NCBI GenBank assembly: GCA_028713395.1
Contig: JAQTOJ010000067.1
Location: 1-9,405, forward strand
DNA: 9,405 nt
Direction: 5' to 3'
Origin: Dehalococcoidales bacterium
GTDB taxonomy: Bacteria; Chloroflexota; Dehalococcoidia; Dehalococcoidales; Fen-1064
In this document: one piece after another, positions 1 to 5,564 of the stretch
How positions within the stretch are numbered: the stretch's first letter is position 1
Layout: the number at the start of each line of letters is the position of its first letter
Notes under the pieces: generated by a model
The model's database searches: none
Seen by the model: the letters and a program-made list of their open reading frames with translations, nothing else
Told to the model about the DNA's origin: nothing
Translations under genes and position numbers: made by a program

Positions 1-508
1 CGCCGTATTTGTGCATATATGCCGTGGCAATGGATGCATAGAGCGCCGGGAATGAAAAACCCGCCGCGCCTTCGTATAGAGTATCGGAAAAAGCGGCTAA
101 CGCCAGCGTATTCCAGTCGGTCGGCATGGTATTCATGCGTTCTGTGCCGCCTACCAGCACCACATCGTAAATCCCGGAAGCGATGCCGATGATGCCTTCT
201 CGCAAGGCGACGCCGCTGCTGGCGCAAGCGGCTTCAATGGCCACTGCCGGCACGGGCGTCAACCCGGTCACCGCCGCCATCATGGCGGCATTACTGCCCT
301 GGGCTTCCCAGACCTCGGCGGCGGCGTTGCCCAGATACAAAGCCTCGATTTCTTTAGGTGCTATGCCGTGCTCCACGGATTTCAGCATATCCTGATAAGC
401 CTCGACAAAGAGGTCGCGGGTCGTCAAATTCGGGTGCACCCCGAAGCGCGACATGCCCGCGCCCACCATCGCCACCCCCCTGCCAAATTTCCTTTTCCTG
501 AGGGTCAT
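1..508 (-). CDS. Archaeal-type acetyl-CoA acetyltransferase (thiolase), 5' part only
   Basis: Thiolase-superfamily enzyme, probably condensing two acetyl-CoA or cleaving acetoacetyl-CoA in the cytoplasm. The gene starts at 508 and runs off the left edge; 169 codons are visible of about 390 usual for the family. Residues 14-23 (MVGAGMSRFG) form the typical first strand. EAACASSGVAL at 92-102 carries the nucleophilic cysteine, Cys95. DVVLVGGTERM at 115-125 is the conserved strand after it. The GNAAAEVWEAQG stretch and the FPALYA segment near the edge fit the archaeal/SCP-x-like branch, which in many genomes is encoded beside HMG-CoA synthase and a DUF35 OB-fold/zinc-ribbon protein. The start is supported by GAAGGAG 5 nt upstream; Met14 is a less likely alternative. 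It lies 51 bp after lgt on the same strand, so the two may be cotranscribed. The exact substrate is not decidable from this fragment. Confidence 0.87.
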   Translation of the reverse strand, partial: MTLRKRKFGRGVAMVGAGMSRFGVHPNLTTRDLFVEAYQDMLKSVEHGIAPKEIEALYLGNAAAEVWEAQGSNAAMMAAVTGLTPVPAVAIEAACASSGVALREGIIGIASGIYDVVLVGGTERMNTMPTDWNTLALAAFSDTLYEGAAGFSFPALYASIATAYMHKYG

Positions 509-559
509 GTACTCTCCTTCACTCCGCAATCTTTTATTTCAAACCATGGATATTACAGA

Positions 560-1432
560 TTATTCCTTGGGTTTGGGCGGTTCACTTGGCGGTGGCTCCG
601 GCAGTAAAATGCTCACCGGTTCTTTCTTTACCCAGCGCGTATGCGGGATCATCCACACCAGGGAAATCGTAAGCACGATAATGCTGACCACCTGCGCCTG
701 GTGCAGGCCGAAGAGGAACGGATTGCCGTCCCGCAGAAAATCGGTGCTGATTCTCCAGATGGAATATAAACTCAGGTACAGCAGGAACAATGAGCCCGCC
801 GGGCGTAATTTCCCGCGTAGCTTCAACATCACGAAGAACATGATGACACAGAAGATAATTTCATAGATCACTGTCGGCTGTGTGAAACCCGCCCCCCAAC
901 CGGAACTGGCCGGATTGGTGTATTCTATGCCGAACGGCAGGCTGGTCTTCACCCCGTAGCAACAGCCGTTCAAGAGGCAACCGATTCTGCCGATGGCCTG
1001 AGCCATGAACACGGCGGGCGCCATCATATCAAAAAATTCGCCGGCTTTCACCTTGGCGACTTTGCAGTAAATCCATACTCCCAATGAGGCGCCGAGAATC
1101 GCGCCGTAGGCGGTTAATCCTTGCCCGCCGATGATACTCCCCGGGTTCAAGGTATAATCGATCACCGCGCCGGTGGCGGCCAGTTCGGGGTGCAGCTTAG
1201 CGACGATAATGTTATCAAAAACATGCAGCAACCGGGCGAAAACGATGCCAGAGGGGATCGCCACCAACGCCATCGTCATCAGGGTATCTACCGAGATGCT
1301 GGTGTGTTTCTTACGTATCTGCAGCCACACCCAGAAAATCAACCAGACGACGGCCAAAGCTAAAAAGATACCGTACCAGCGCACTTCAAGCGCGCCGATA
1401 TGAAAAGCCGCCGGATCAATTCCAATATGCAT
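560..1432 (-). CDS. lgt: Prolipoprotein diacylglyceryl transferase (Lgt)
   Basis: Integral membrane enzyme that transfers diacylglycerol from phosphatidylglycerol to the lipobox cysteine of prolipoproteins, the first step of lipoprotein maturation. The 290-residue length is normal. Several hydrophobic segments are visible, for example 19-37, 51-67, 107-123, 192-202 and 246-262. The Lgt signature GRIGCLLNGCCYG is at 148-160, with the essential arginine at 149. GGQGLTAYG at 102-110 is the loop that holds His103 in E. coli; here the equivalent position is Tyr109, as I recall for the 'CCYG' subgroup. DFLRDGNPF at 231-239 is the conserved C-terminal arginine motif. The last 14 residues (277-290) are an unusual proline- and glutamate-rich cytoplasmic tail. 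The start at 1432 has only a weak GGTGG-type ribosome site. Before the island inserted upstream, lgt would have followed the helicase stop by 48 bp. Confidence 0.95.
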   Translation of the reverse strand: MHIGIDPAAFHIGALEVRWYGIFLALAVVWLIFWVWLQIRKKHTSISVDTLMTMALVAIPSGIVFARLLHVFDNIIVAKLHPELAATGAVIDYTLNPGSIIGGQGLTAYGAILGASLGVWIYCKVAKVKAGEFFDMMAPAVFMAQAIGRIGCLLNGCCYGVKTSLPFGIEYTNPASSGWGAGFTQPTVIYEIIFCVIMFFVMLKLRGKLRPAGSLFLLYLSLYSIWRISTDFLRDGNPFLFGLHQAQVVSIIVLTISLVWMIPHTRWVKKEPVSILLPEPPPSEPPKPKE

Positions 1433-1480
1433 TCATGCCACCGCCCAACTGTATTTGCTGCTATTTATACTTTAACGTAT

Positions 1481-1538
1481 TCACGCTCTTCTTGTCTTGT
1501 CCGGGTTGGAAACCAGGCTGCGCAGCAGGATGATCGCC
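1481..1538 (-). pseudogene. Orphaned 3' end of the helicase gene
   Basis: Read on the minus strand in the helicase frame, this stretch gives AIILLRSLVS followed by NPDKTRRA and a TGA stop at 1481-1483. The first ten codons repeat helicase residues 751-760 exactly at protein level, with one synonymous difference (ATC here, ATT in the helicase). Upstream of them the match stops. The simplest reading is that this is the original end of the helicase gene, cut off by the 984-bp island. Restoring it would give a helicase of 768 residues, against 767 now. It has no start codon or ribosome site of its own. Confidence 0.75.
1506..1538 (+). repeat. 33-bp direct repeat, lgt-side copy (attL/attR-like)
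   Basis: This copy matches 2490-2522 in the same orientation at 32 of 33 positions; the single mismatch is G1529 against A2513. Identity ends sharply on both sides. The repeat is centred on a perfect 10-bp palindrome, GCTGCGCAGC, at 1517-1526. It corresponds to the last conserved codons of the helicase gene and marks the lgt-side border of the AT-rich island. Confidence 0.9.
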
Positions 1539-1541
1539 CAT

Positions 1542-1570
1542 TTGACACTGTAGAGCACTTGTGGTATGTT
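1542..1570 (+). promoter_or_regulatory. Sigma-70-type promoter of the first island gene
   Basis: A perfect TTGACA at 1542-1547 is followed after 17 bp by TATGTT at 1565-1570, which has an extended -10 TG at 1562-1563. Transcription would start near 1577, leaving a short leader with AAGGA at 1582-1586. The -35 box begins four bases inside the island from the direct repeat, so the island brings its own promoter. This also rules out a GTG start at 1561, which would lie within the promoter. Confidence 0.65.
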
Positions 1571-1593
1571 TTTTCCATAACAAGGAATATGAT

Positions 1594-1848
1594 ATGCCAA
1601 TAACGAAACAAGCATTTAATAAAGGAATGTCTCCCGATGAGGATTCTATTATAGCCTTTTTAAATAAGGATCCAAATCATGCATATTCAGAAGAAGAAAT
1701 AACTAAATCTTTAGGAAAAGACTCCACATCTTTGGTACATCAGCTACTGTTTTCACTAATTTTGGCTCGTTTAGTTAGCAATCAGCATATAAAGTCGAAG
1801 GTTATTGGCGGAGTTACTTACTATACAAGCGTCATCGAAAAGTCATGA
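1594..1848 (+). CDS. Small winged-helix-like protein, first gene of the island
   Basis: An 84-residue protein of unknown specific role. The pattern is that of a winged helix: a helix at residues about 15-24, a second at 31-39 (SEEEITKSLG region), a putative recognition helix at 43-58, and a two-strand wing with SKVIGGVTYYT at 67-77. The wing ending in a glycine turn followed by TYY is common in small archaeal and bacterial wHTH proteins that begin MPITK. DNA binding is therefore inferred, possibly as regulator or antitoxin of the island. The ATG at 1594 is chosen because AAGGA lies 7 nt upstream and a good promoter ends at 1570. Its last 28 bp overlap tail-to-tail with the minus-strand gene 1821-2135. 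Codon use is AT-rich, unlike the host genes on both sides. Confidence 0.7.
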   Translation: MPITKQAFNKGMSPDEDSIIAFLNKDPNHAYSEEEITKSLGKDSTSLVHQLLFSLILARLVSNQHIKSKVIGGVTYYTSVIEKS

Positions 1849-2135
1849 GTCTGCACATTCCCTTGGTTAGTAAAAGATAGAACGTTTTCTCTTATAACAA
1901 TAGCAGCTTGACTCAATTCGGAAGCTTTTTGCCTTACACTCGCAAGGCTCCTGTCGCCTCTCTCGTATTCGGATAAAAAGCCTTCAATTTCACTTAATAG
2001 TATATAGTCGAGATTTCGAGTTGGAATTTCATCAAAAAACTTAATTGCCAAATATTCCCTTAGCTCGTTCGTTGAGATTTTTTTCTGCGAAAAAGATTTC
2101 AATATAAATAATAATAAACTGTCAAATAGTTCCAT
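1821..2135 (-). CDS. Hypothetical protein, second gene of the island
   Basis: A 104-residue protein I do not recognise. It is rich in predicted helix, with no signal peptide or membrane segment. The N-terminus is amphipathic (MELFDSLLLFILKSF), a middle part contains TRNLDYILLSEIEGFLSEYERGD (about residues 39-61), and the C-terminal 20 residues look less ordered. The ATG at 2133-2135 is preceded by a weak GGAA 6 nt upstream. The gene is convergent with the winged-helix gene, sharing 28 bp at the 3' ends, and divergent from 2186-2479 across 50 bp. The interior position and AT-rich codons tie it to the island. Its 28-bp overlap with a gene having a good promoter leaves some doubt that both are translated. 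Confidence 0.5.
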   Translation of the reverse strand: MELFDSLLLFILKSFSQKKISTNELREYLAIKFFDEIPTRNLDYILLSEIEGFLSEYERGDRSLASVRQKASELSQAAIVIRENVLSFTNQGNVQTHDFSMTLV

Positions 2136-2148
2136 TACACGTTCCGAT

Positions 2149-2177
2149 TTGCAAAATTATTTTAGTTTATATATCAT
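2149..2177 (+). promoter_or_regulatory. Promoter of the third island gene, possibly leaderless
   Basis: TTGCAA at 2149-2154 and TATCAT at 2172-2177 are separated by 17 bp. The expected transcription start, about 2184, is at or next to the ATG at 2186, and there is no Shine-Dalgarno sequence before that ATG. A leaderless mRNA explains both facts. This is inference from spacing and box match only. Confidence 0.45.
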
Positions 2178-2185
2178 ATCACACC

Positions 2186-2479
2186 ATGATAGCTCAAGTC
2201 CCAGTTCCTCAAGACTTCCTGCGAATTTTGTTCAACACTCTAAGAGTAAATGAGGAGATAGAAAAGGGTAATTTGACGAAATTTCTTTACTGGCACGGAA
2301 GAAGATCAGTTGCCCACCTACCATCTGGATCTACGAGCAATGTCTGGGAATATCGATTTAAAAACGGTCATAGGTTCGCTTTGGTTCATCAATACCAAGA
2401 CTCCGATGGTAATTCGATTGGTAAACCAGATCCTAAATACTTACTCTACGAACACATAGGTTTATATCTAAATAAGTGA
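2186..2479 (+). CDS. Hypothetical protein, third gene of the island
   Basis: A 97-residue soluble protein that I do not recognise. The N-terminal 28 residues look helical. The middle and C-terminal parts alternate strands, with NVWEYRFKNGHRFALVHQY at about 49-67, a DSDGNS turn, and a DPKYLLYEHIGLYLNK ending. The 'WEYRF..G.RFALV' rhythm is faintly like the core strands of RelE/HigB-type toxins, but catalytic residues cannot be assigned and I do not call it a toxin. Together with the winged-helix gene it could form a small regulator-effector pair. The 3' end overlaps the present helicase stop tail-to-tail by 12 bp (2468-2479), so the antisense of its last codons supplies the helicase's new C-terminus. 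Confidence 0.6.
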   Translation: MIAQVPVPQDFLRILFNTLRVNEEIEKGNLTKFLYWHGRRSVAHLPSGSTSNVWEYRFKNGHRFALVHQYQDSDGNSIGKPDPKYLLYEHIGLYLNK

Positions 2480-4771
2480 ACGAATATTTTTGGAAACCAG
2501 GCTGCGCAGCAGAATGATCGCCGCCTTCTTATCCAACGGTTTATTGTTGTTCCCGCATTTGGGTGATTGGATGCAACTGGGGCAGCCCTCCAGACAGGGA
2601 CATTCACGTACCAGTTCCAGCGTAGCGCGCCACAGCTCTTCAATAATTTCATAACCTTTTTCCGCTATGCCAACGCCACCCGGGTGCCCATCGTAAATAA
2701 ACACCTGCGGTTTCCCCGTGTCCGCGTGCAAAGGTGTGGATACCCCGCCGATATCGTTCCTGTCACAAATGGCGAATAGCGGTAATATGCCTATGGCGGC
2801 GTGTTCGGTGGCGTGTAAAGCCCCGGCCACGTCCAGCAATTCCTTGTTGATCACCGCCAGCGCGCTCTCCGGCAGGTCGAACCACAGCGCCACGGTGGGG
2901 AAAACCTGCGGCGGTAATTCCAGATTTTCTTCCCCGATCACTTCCTCGCTGTATTGCGCCTTTTTACGGTAGCCCAGCACGCTCGATGTGACTTCCACCT
3001 CCCCCAAATGCACCTCCACCCGTCCCACGAATTTACTCTTGAGTACCTTGAGAATATGCAGGTCGGTGAGTTCCCTGGCTTGCGTGTAGTAGTTGGCATC
3101 GGTAGGCACGGCATAAGCGGTATGCGTCCGCAGGTCCAGGTCGGTGATCAGGTAAGTATCACCCTGGTGCAGATAAATCGCCCCCCGGTGGATCTGAAAA
3201 AAAGCGATGTTCGCTTCCACCGTTTCCAGCATCGCTCCCGTAGACACATCTATCAGCGCGTAGTTTTCACCGGACGAGGAACGGATATTGATATTCTGCG
3301 CCGGGTACGAAACGCTCGTGGAAACGTACCACTTTTCGCGCCGCTCTTTCAGTAAACCGCGTTCCTCTAATGCCGGCAGTTCGTTTGGCAGCGCGGCGCC
3401 AAAGTATTTTTCATCAGCTTTGGTCAAGGGCAATTCCCAGGCGGCGCTGAGCAGATGCCCTCTGACTATATAGGGATTTTCCGGGTTCACCAGCGCGTGT
3501 TCGTAGTTCTTCTTGAAAAAGAAATCCGGATGCTTCATGAAATACTGATCGAGCGGATTATCCAACCCCACCAGAATGCTCAGGGCTTTTTCCTTGCTGC
3601 GACCGCTCCGTCCTGCCTGCTGCCAGGTTGAGGCAATGGTGCCGGGGTAGCCCGTTAAAACAGTTGCGTCCAGATTGCCGATATCGATGCCCAATTCCAG
3701 GGCATTGGTCGCCACCACGCCCAGCAATTCGCCGCTGAATAATTGTTTTTCTATCTGGCGGCGGTCGGCGGCCAGATACCCGGCGCGGTAGGGTTTGACC
3801 CTTTTCACAAGCGCCGGTTTTTCTGCTCTCAGGTTGGTGCGGGTGTAGTTGTAGATCAGTTCGGTCAGGCGGCGCGTGCGCACGAAAGTGAGGGTGCGGG
3901 TATCCCTTAAAAGCAGTTCTGTGAACAAAGTGGTGGCTTCCGAGTTCGCCGAGCGCCGCGCGCCCTTGATTTCATCGATGATCGGCGGGTTCCAGAAAAC
4001 AAAATCCCTTCCGCCATGAGGCGCGCCATCGATGTCTACGACGCTGAATTTCAACCCCGTGAGTTTTTCCGCCAGCTCCGCCGGGTTGGCGATGGTCGCG
4101 GATGCCAGAATGAATTGCGGCGCGGCGCCGTAAGCGTGGCAGAGTCGCCTTAAGCGGCGGATGACGCCCGCCAGGTGCGACCCGAATACGCCCCGGTAGA
4201 TGTGCGCCTCATCGATGACCACATATTTCAGGCTGCGTAAAAACCTCGACCACTGTTGGTGGTTGGGAAGAATGCCCACGTGCAGCATATCCGGGTTGCT
4301 GAGCACGATGCGCGCGCTCTTCCTGATATCCGCCCTCTCCCGCTGCGGTGTGTCGCCATCGAAGGTGGCGAAGGAAAGCATATCGAAGATATCAGGGCAA
4401 AAATCCTCGTGTAAAGTCCGCAATTGGTCTTGCGCCAGCGCCTTGGTAGGAAAAAGATAAAGCGCCCGGCTGGCGGGATTAGTGGACAAAGTCTGGATCA
4501 CCGGTACGTTGTAGCACAGGGTTTTCCCGCTGGCGCTTGGCGTCACTACCATGACATTATTTCCGGCGATAGCCTGGTTCACTGATTCCGCCTGGTGCGT
4601 GTACATCGGTAAAAAGCCGCGCTTTTGCAGGCATTCCGCTAATTCCGGCGCAAGCGGCTTTTCCAGTTCCCCGTACTGCGCCTTCTGTGGGGCAATATGC
4701 TCCAGGTGCGCGATCTGCCCTTTATAAAATGGCAGGGTCGTGATGTATTTTAAAAACGCTGCTGTATCCAT
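2468..4771 (-). CDS. MrfA/YprA-type DEAD/DEAH-box helicase with C-terminal zinc-binding (DUF1998) region
   Basis: Superfamily 2 ATP-dependent helicase, 767 residues, close to B. subtilis MrfA (about 750), which acts in repair of mitomycin-type DNA damage. Motifs in order: Q-motif region with YTHQ at 57-60; Walker A TPSASGKT at 77-84; motif Ia FPTKALAQDQ at 107-116; DEAH at 187-190; SAT at 224-226; ATNALELGIDIG at 354-365; motif VI QQAGRSGR at 384-391. The DUF1998 part has DGHPGGVGIAEKG at 694-706 and a cysteine cluster, C726-x3-C730-x2-C733-x5-C739, expected to bind metal. The start has a weak AAGAG 5 nt upstream. The last seven residues, KNIRSLI, come from the inserted island; the original tail survives at 1481-1507. 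Helicase motifs and the cysteine cluster are intact, so the protein is probably still functional. Confidence 0.93.
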   Translation of the reverse strand: MDTAAFLKYITTLPFYKGQIAHLEHIAPQKAQYGELEKPLAPELAECLQKRGFLPMYTHQAESVNQAIAGNNVMVVTPSASGKTLCYNVPVIQTLSTNPASRALYLFPTKALAQDQLRTLHEDFCPDIFDMLSFATFDGDTPQRERADIRKSARIVLSNPDMLHVGILPNHQQWSRFLRSLKYVVIDEAHIYRGVFGSHLAGVIRRLRRLCHAYGAAPQFILASATIANPAELAEKLTGLKFSVVDIDGAPHGGRDFVFWNPPIIDEIKGARRSANSEATTLFTELLLRDTRTLTFVRTRRLTELIYNYTRTNLRAEKPALVKRVKPYRAGYLAADRRQIEKQLFSGELLGVVATNALELGIDIGNLDATVLTGYPGTIASTWQQAGRSGRSKEKALSILVGLDNPLDQYFMKHPDFFFKKNYEHALVNPENPYIVRGHLLSAAWELPLTKADEKYFGAALPNELPALEERGLLKERREKWYVSTSVSYPAQNINIRSSSGENYALIDVSTGAMLETVEANIAFFQIHRGAIYLHQGDTYLITDLDLRTHTAYAVPTDANYYTQARELTDLHILKVLKSKFVGRVEVHLGEVEVTSSVLGYRKKAQYSEEVIGEENLELPPQVFPTVALWFDLPESALAVINKELLDVAGALHATEHAAIGILPLFAICDRNDIGGVSTPLHADTGKPQVFIYDGHPGGVGIAEKGYEIIEELWRATLELVRECPCLEGCPSCIQSPKCGNNNKPLDKKAAIILLRSLVSKNIRSLI
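2490..2522 (+). repeat. 33-bp direct repeat, helicase-side copy (attL/attR-like)
   Basis: Second copy of the repeat at 1506-1538, lying inside the functional helicase gene and encoding its residues 751-760. The palindrome GCTGCGCAGC is at 2501-2510. The one mismatch between copies (A2513) is a third-codon-position change, isoleucine in both. Confidence 0.9.
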
Positions 4772-4926
4772 TAATCTCTTAAAACGAAAAACATAAGACT
4801 CACTTTGTTATATCTCGCTTTTTCTAAAAGCTTACCCTGACCTGATCGGGAAGAGGTACAGAGGGATTTGTCAGCCAACCACTGATCATTTGCGTTCAAG
4901 CTTCTGAGAAAGGCGCTGCAATTCAT
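4771..4926 (-). CDS. Doubtful 51-codon ORF bridging the DUF503 gene and the helicase
   Basis: An open frame begins with ATG at 4924-4926, three bases after the DUF503 stop, and ends with a TAA that overlaps the helicase ATG as TAATG. Such tight junctions are typical of coupled operon genes. However, there is no Shine-Dalgarno sequence before the ATG, the 51 residues match nothing I know, and a frame this short can arise by chance. If translated, it would couple helicase translation to the upstream gene. Otherwise 4772-4929 is a plain 158-bp intergenic spacer in which I see no convincing promoter. Confidence 0.2.
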   Translation of the reverse strand: MNCSAFLRSLNANDQWLADKSLCTSSRSGQGKLLEKARYNKVSLMFFVLRD

Positions 4927-4929
4927 GGT

Positions 4930-5223
4930 TTATAATACGTTGAGAAACTCGGTCTCACATTCCAGTACTTCAACATCGAGCCGCGTGTTCACTATATAAT
5001 CCACGATCTTGGAAATGACCTCGTTGTTGTGCTGGGTATCGTTGCTCACATAGCAGACCCCGATGGTGGCAATCTGCCATTTATCCCCGTTTTCCACTTC
5101 CGCCACCGAAACATGAAATTTATCGCGCACCCTGGCGATAATCGATTGCACGACCATGCGTTTCCCTTTGAGCGTTTCGTTTTCCGCCAGACGCAGATCG
5201 ATCTTACAAACCCCGATATTCAT
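4930..5223 (-). CDS. DUF503 / YlxP-family protein
   Basis: A 97-residue cytoplasmic protein of the DUF503 family, related to B. subtilis YlxP; no biochemical role is firmly established, though homologues often lie near ribosome-maturation genes. The family pattern is clear: GVCKIDLRL at 4-12, LKGKRMVVQSIIARVRDKF at 18-36, VSVAEV at 38-43, WQIATIGVCYVSND at 49-62, and a C-terminal strand VEVLECETEF. The length is complete. It begins 9 bp after the stop of the XRE gene on the same strand with no clear ribosome site of its own, so translational coupling is likely. I infer one operon with the XRE regulator and the helicase. Confidence 0.9.
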   Translation of the reverse strand: MNIGVCKIDLRLAENETLKGKRMVVQSIIARVRDKFHVSVAEVENGDKWQIATIGVCYVSNDTQHNNEVISKIVDYIVNTRLDVEVLECETEFLNVL

Positions 5224-5232
5224 AAACCCGCG

Positions 5233-5466
5233 CTATTCTTTCACGTTCGGATCGTATTGGAAATTCGCGCGTTCCGCCACCATGCTCAAGAGCGTTGAAG
5301 ATGCGCCGCGCGGTTTGTACATCCCCTGCTCCCATTCGCTGATCGTTTGCTGCCGGGTCCCCAATTGTTGCGCCAGTTCCGCCTGGGTCAGATTCAAGTG
5401 ATCGCGCAGCGCACGTACCTTTTCTTTATCCCACCTGGACTGGGCAGGCTTTTTCTCGTTTTTCAT
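5233..5466 (-). CDS. Small XRE-family helix-turn-helix regulator
   Basis: A 77-residue DNA-binding protein that consists almost only of a Cro/CI-type domain. The helix-turn-helix lies at about residues 27-48 (LTQAELAQQLG, then TRQQTISEWEQG). It is followed by KPRGASSTLLSMVAERANF, a tail I associate with a Chloroflexota group of short XRE proteins. A GTG at 5481 would add five residues, but the -10 box of a good promoter covers 5473-5478, so ATG 5464-5466 is preferred; transcription would then begin at or beside the ATG and the mRNA would be leaderless. As first gene of the cluster, it probably regulates itself through the dyad at 5497-5510, and perhaps the divergent surface-protein gene. Confidence 0.85.
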   Translation of the reverse strand: MKNEKKPAQSRWDKEKVRALRDHLNLTQAELAQQLGTRQQTISEWEQGMYKPRGASSTLLSMVAERANFQYDPNVKE

Positions 5467-5472
5467 ACCCTG

Positions 5473-5501
5473 ATGATACACGAATAAGTGTAAAGGGTCA
5501 A
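5473..5501 (-). promoter_or_regulatory. Promoter of the XRE-DUF503-helicase cluster
   Basis: On the minus strand, TTGACC (5496-5501) and TATCAT (5473-5478) are separated by 17 bp; each box matches the sigma-70 consensus at five of six bases. The expected start site falls at about the ATG at 5466, implying a leaderless transcript. Confidence 0.6.
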
Positions 5502-5510
5502 TCGGTTGAC
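5497..5510. promoter_or_regulatory. Operator-like dyad between two divergent -35 boxes
   Basis: GTCAA at 5497-5501 and TTGAC at 5506-5510 form an inverted repeat with a 4-bp centre. Each arm lies in the -35 element of one of two divergent promoters. The symmetry may simply reflect two facing -35 boxes, but it would also serve a dimeric regulator such as the adjacent XRE protein. Operator function is inferred. Confidence 0.35.
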
Positions 5511-5534
5511 ATTAATTTTAGCATCGCTTACCAT
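5506..5534 (+). promoter_or_regulatory. Promoter of the surface-protein gene
   Basis: A perfect TTGACA at 5506-5511 is followed after 17 bp by TACCAT at 5529-5534 (four of six). The start would be near 5541, giving a leader of about 24 nt that contains AAAGG at 5554-5558, 6 nt before the ATG at 5565. Confidence 0.55.
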
Positions 5535-5564
5535 TAGCAAAAGAACACGTATTAAAGGCCCGGA

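Larger units (their letters stand above)
1506..2522. mobile_element. 984-bp integrase-less island inserted in the helicase 3' end
   Basis: The repeats are 984 bp apart (1506 to 2490), which is the size of the inserted unit. The interior is visibly AT-rich (20 of 60 bases are G or C at 1621-1680), while flanking genes are GC-rich. It carries three small ORFs: two on plus (1594-1848, 2186-2479) and one on minus (1821-2135). No transposase, integrase or terminal inverted repeat is present. The target-gene 3' end is duplicated, and one copy is fused in frame to a new short tail. Integrases that recombine into gene 3' ends leave this arrangement, so I infer a site-specific integrant mobilised in trans, or the remnant of a larger one. 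A duplication by illegitimate recombination is the main alternative. Confidence 0.65.

Noticed and set aside
453..866. Plus-strand open frame of 137 codons
   Set aside because: It is antisense to lgt and the thiolase start, both with clear family motifs.
1561..1593. GTG start at 1561 for the winged-helix gene, adding 11 residues
   Set aside because: It falls before the -10 box ends (1565-1570), while the ATG at 1594 has AAGGA at the right distance.
2186..2479. RelE/HigB-type toxin
   Set aside because: Only a vague strand pattern is similar; no catalytic residues can be placed, so it is left as hypothetical.
4930..4994. Alternative C-terminus for the DUF503 protein in another frame (a helical-looking 22-codon stretch ending within the spacer)
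   Set aside because: The annotated C-terminus VEVLECETEF fits the family ending, and the other frame has no start, so it is probably chance.
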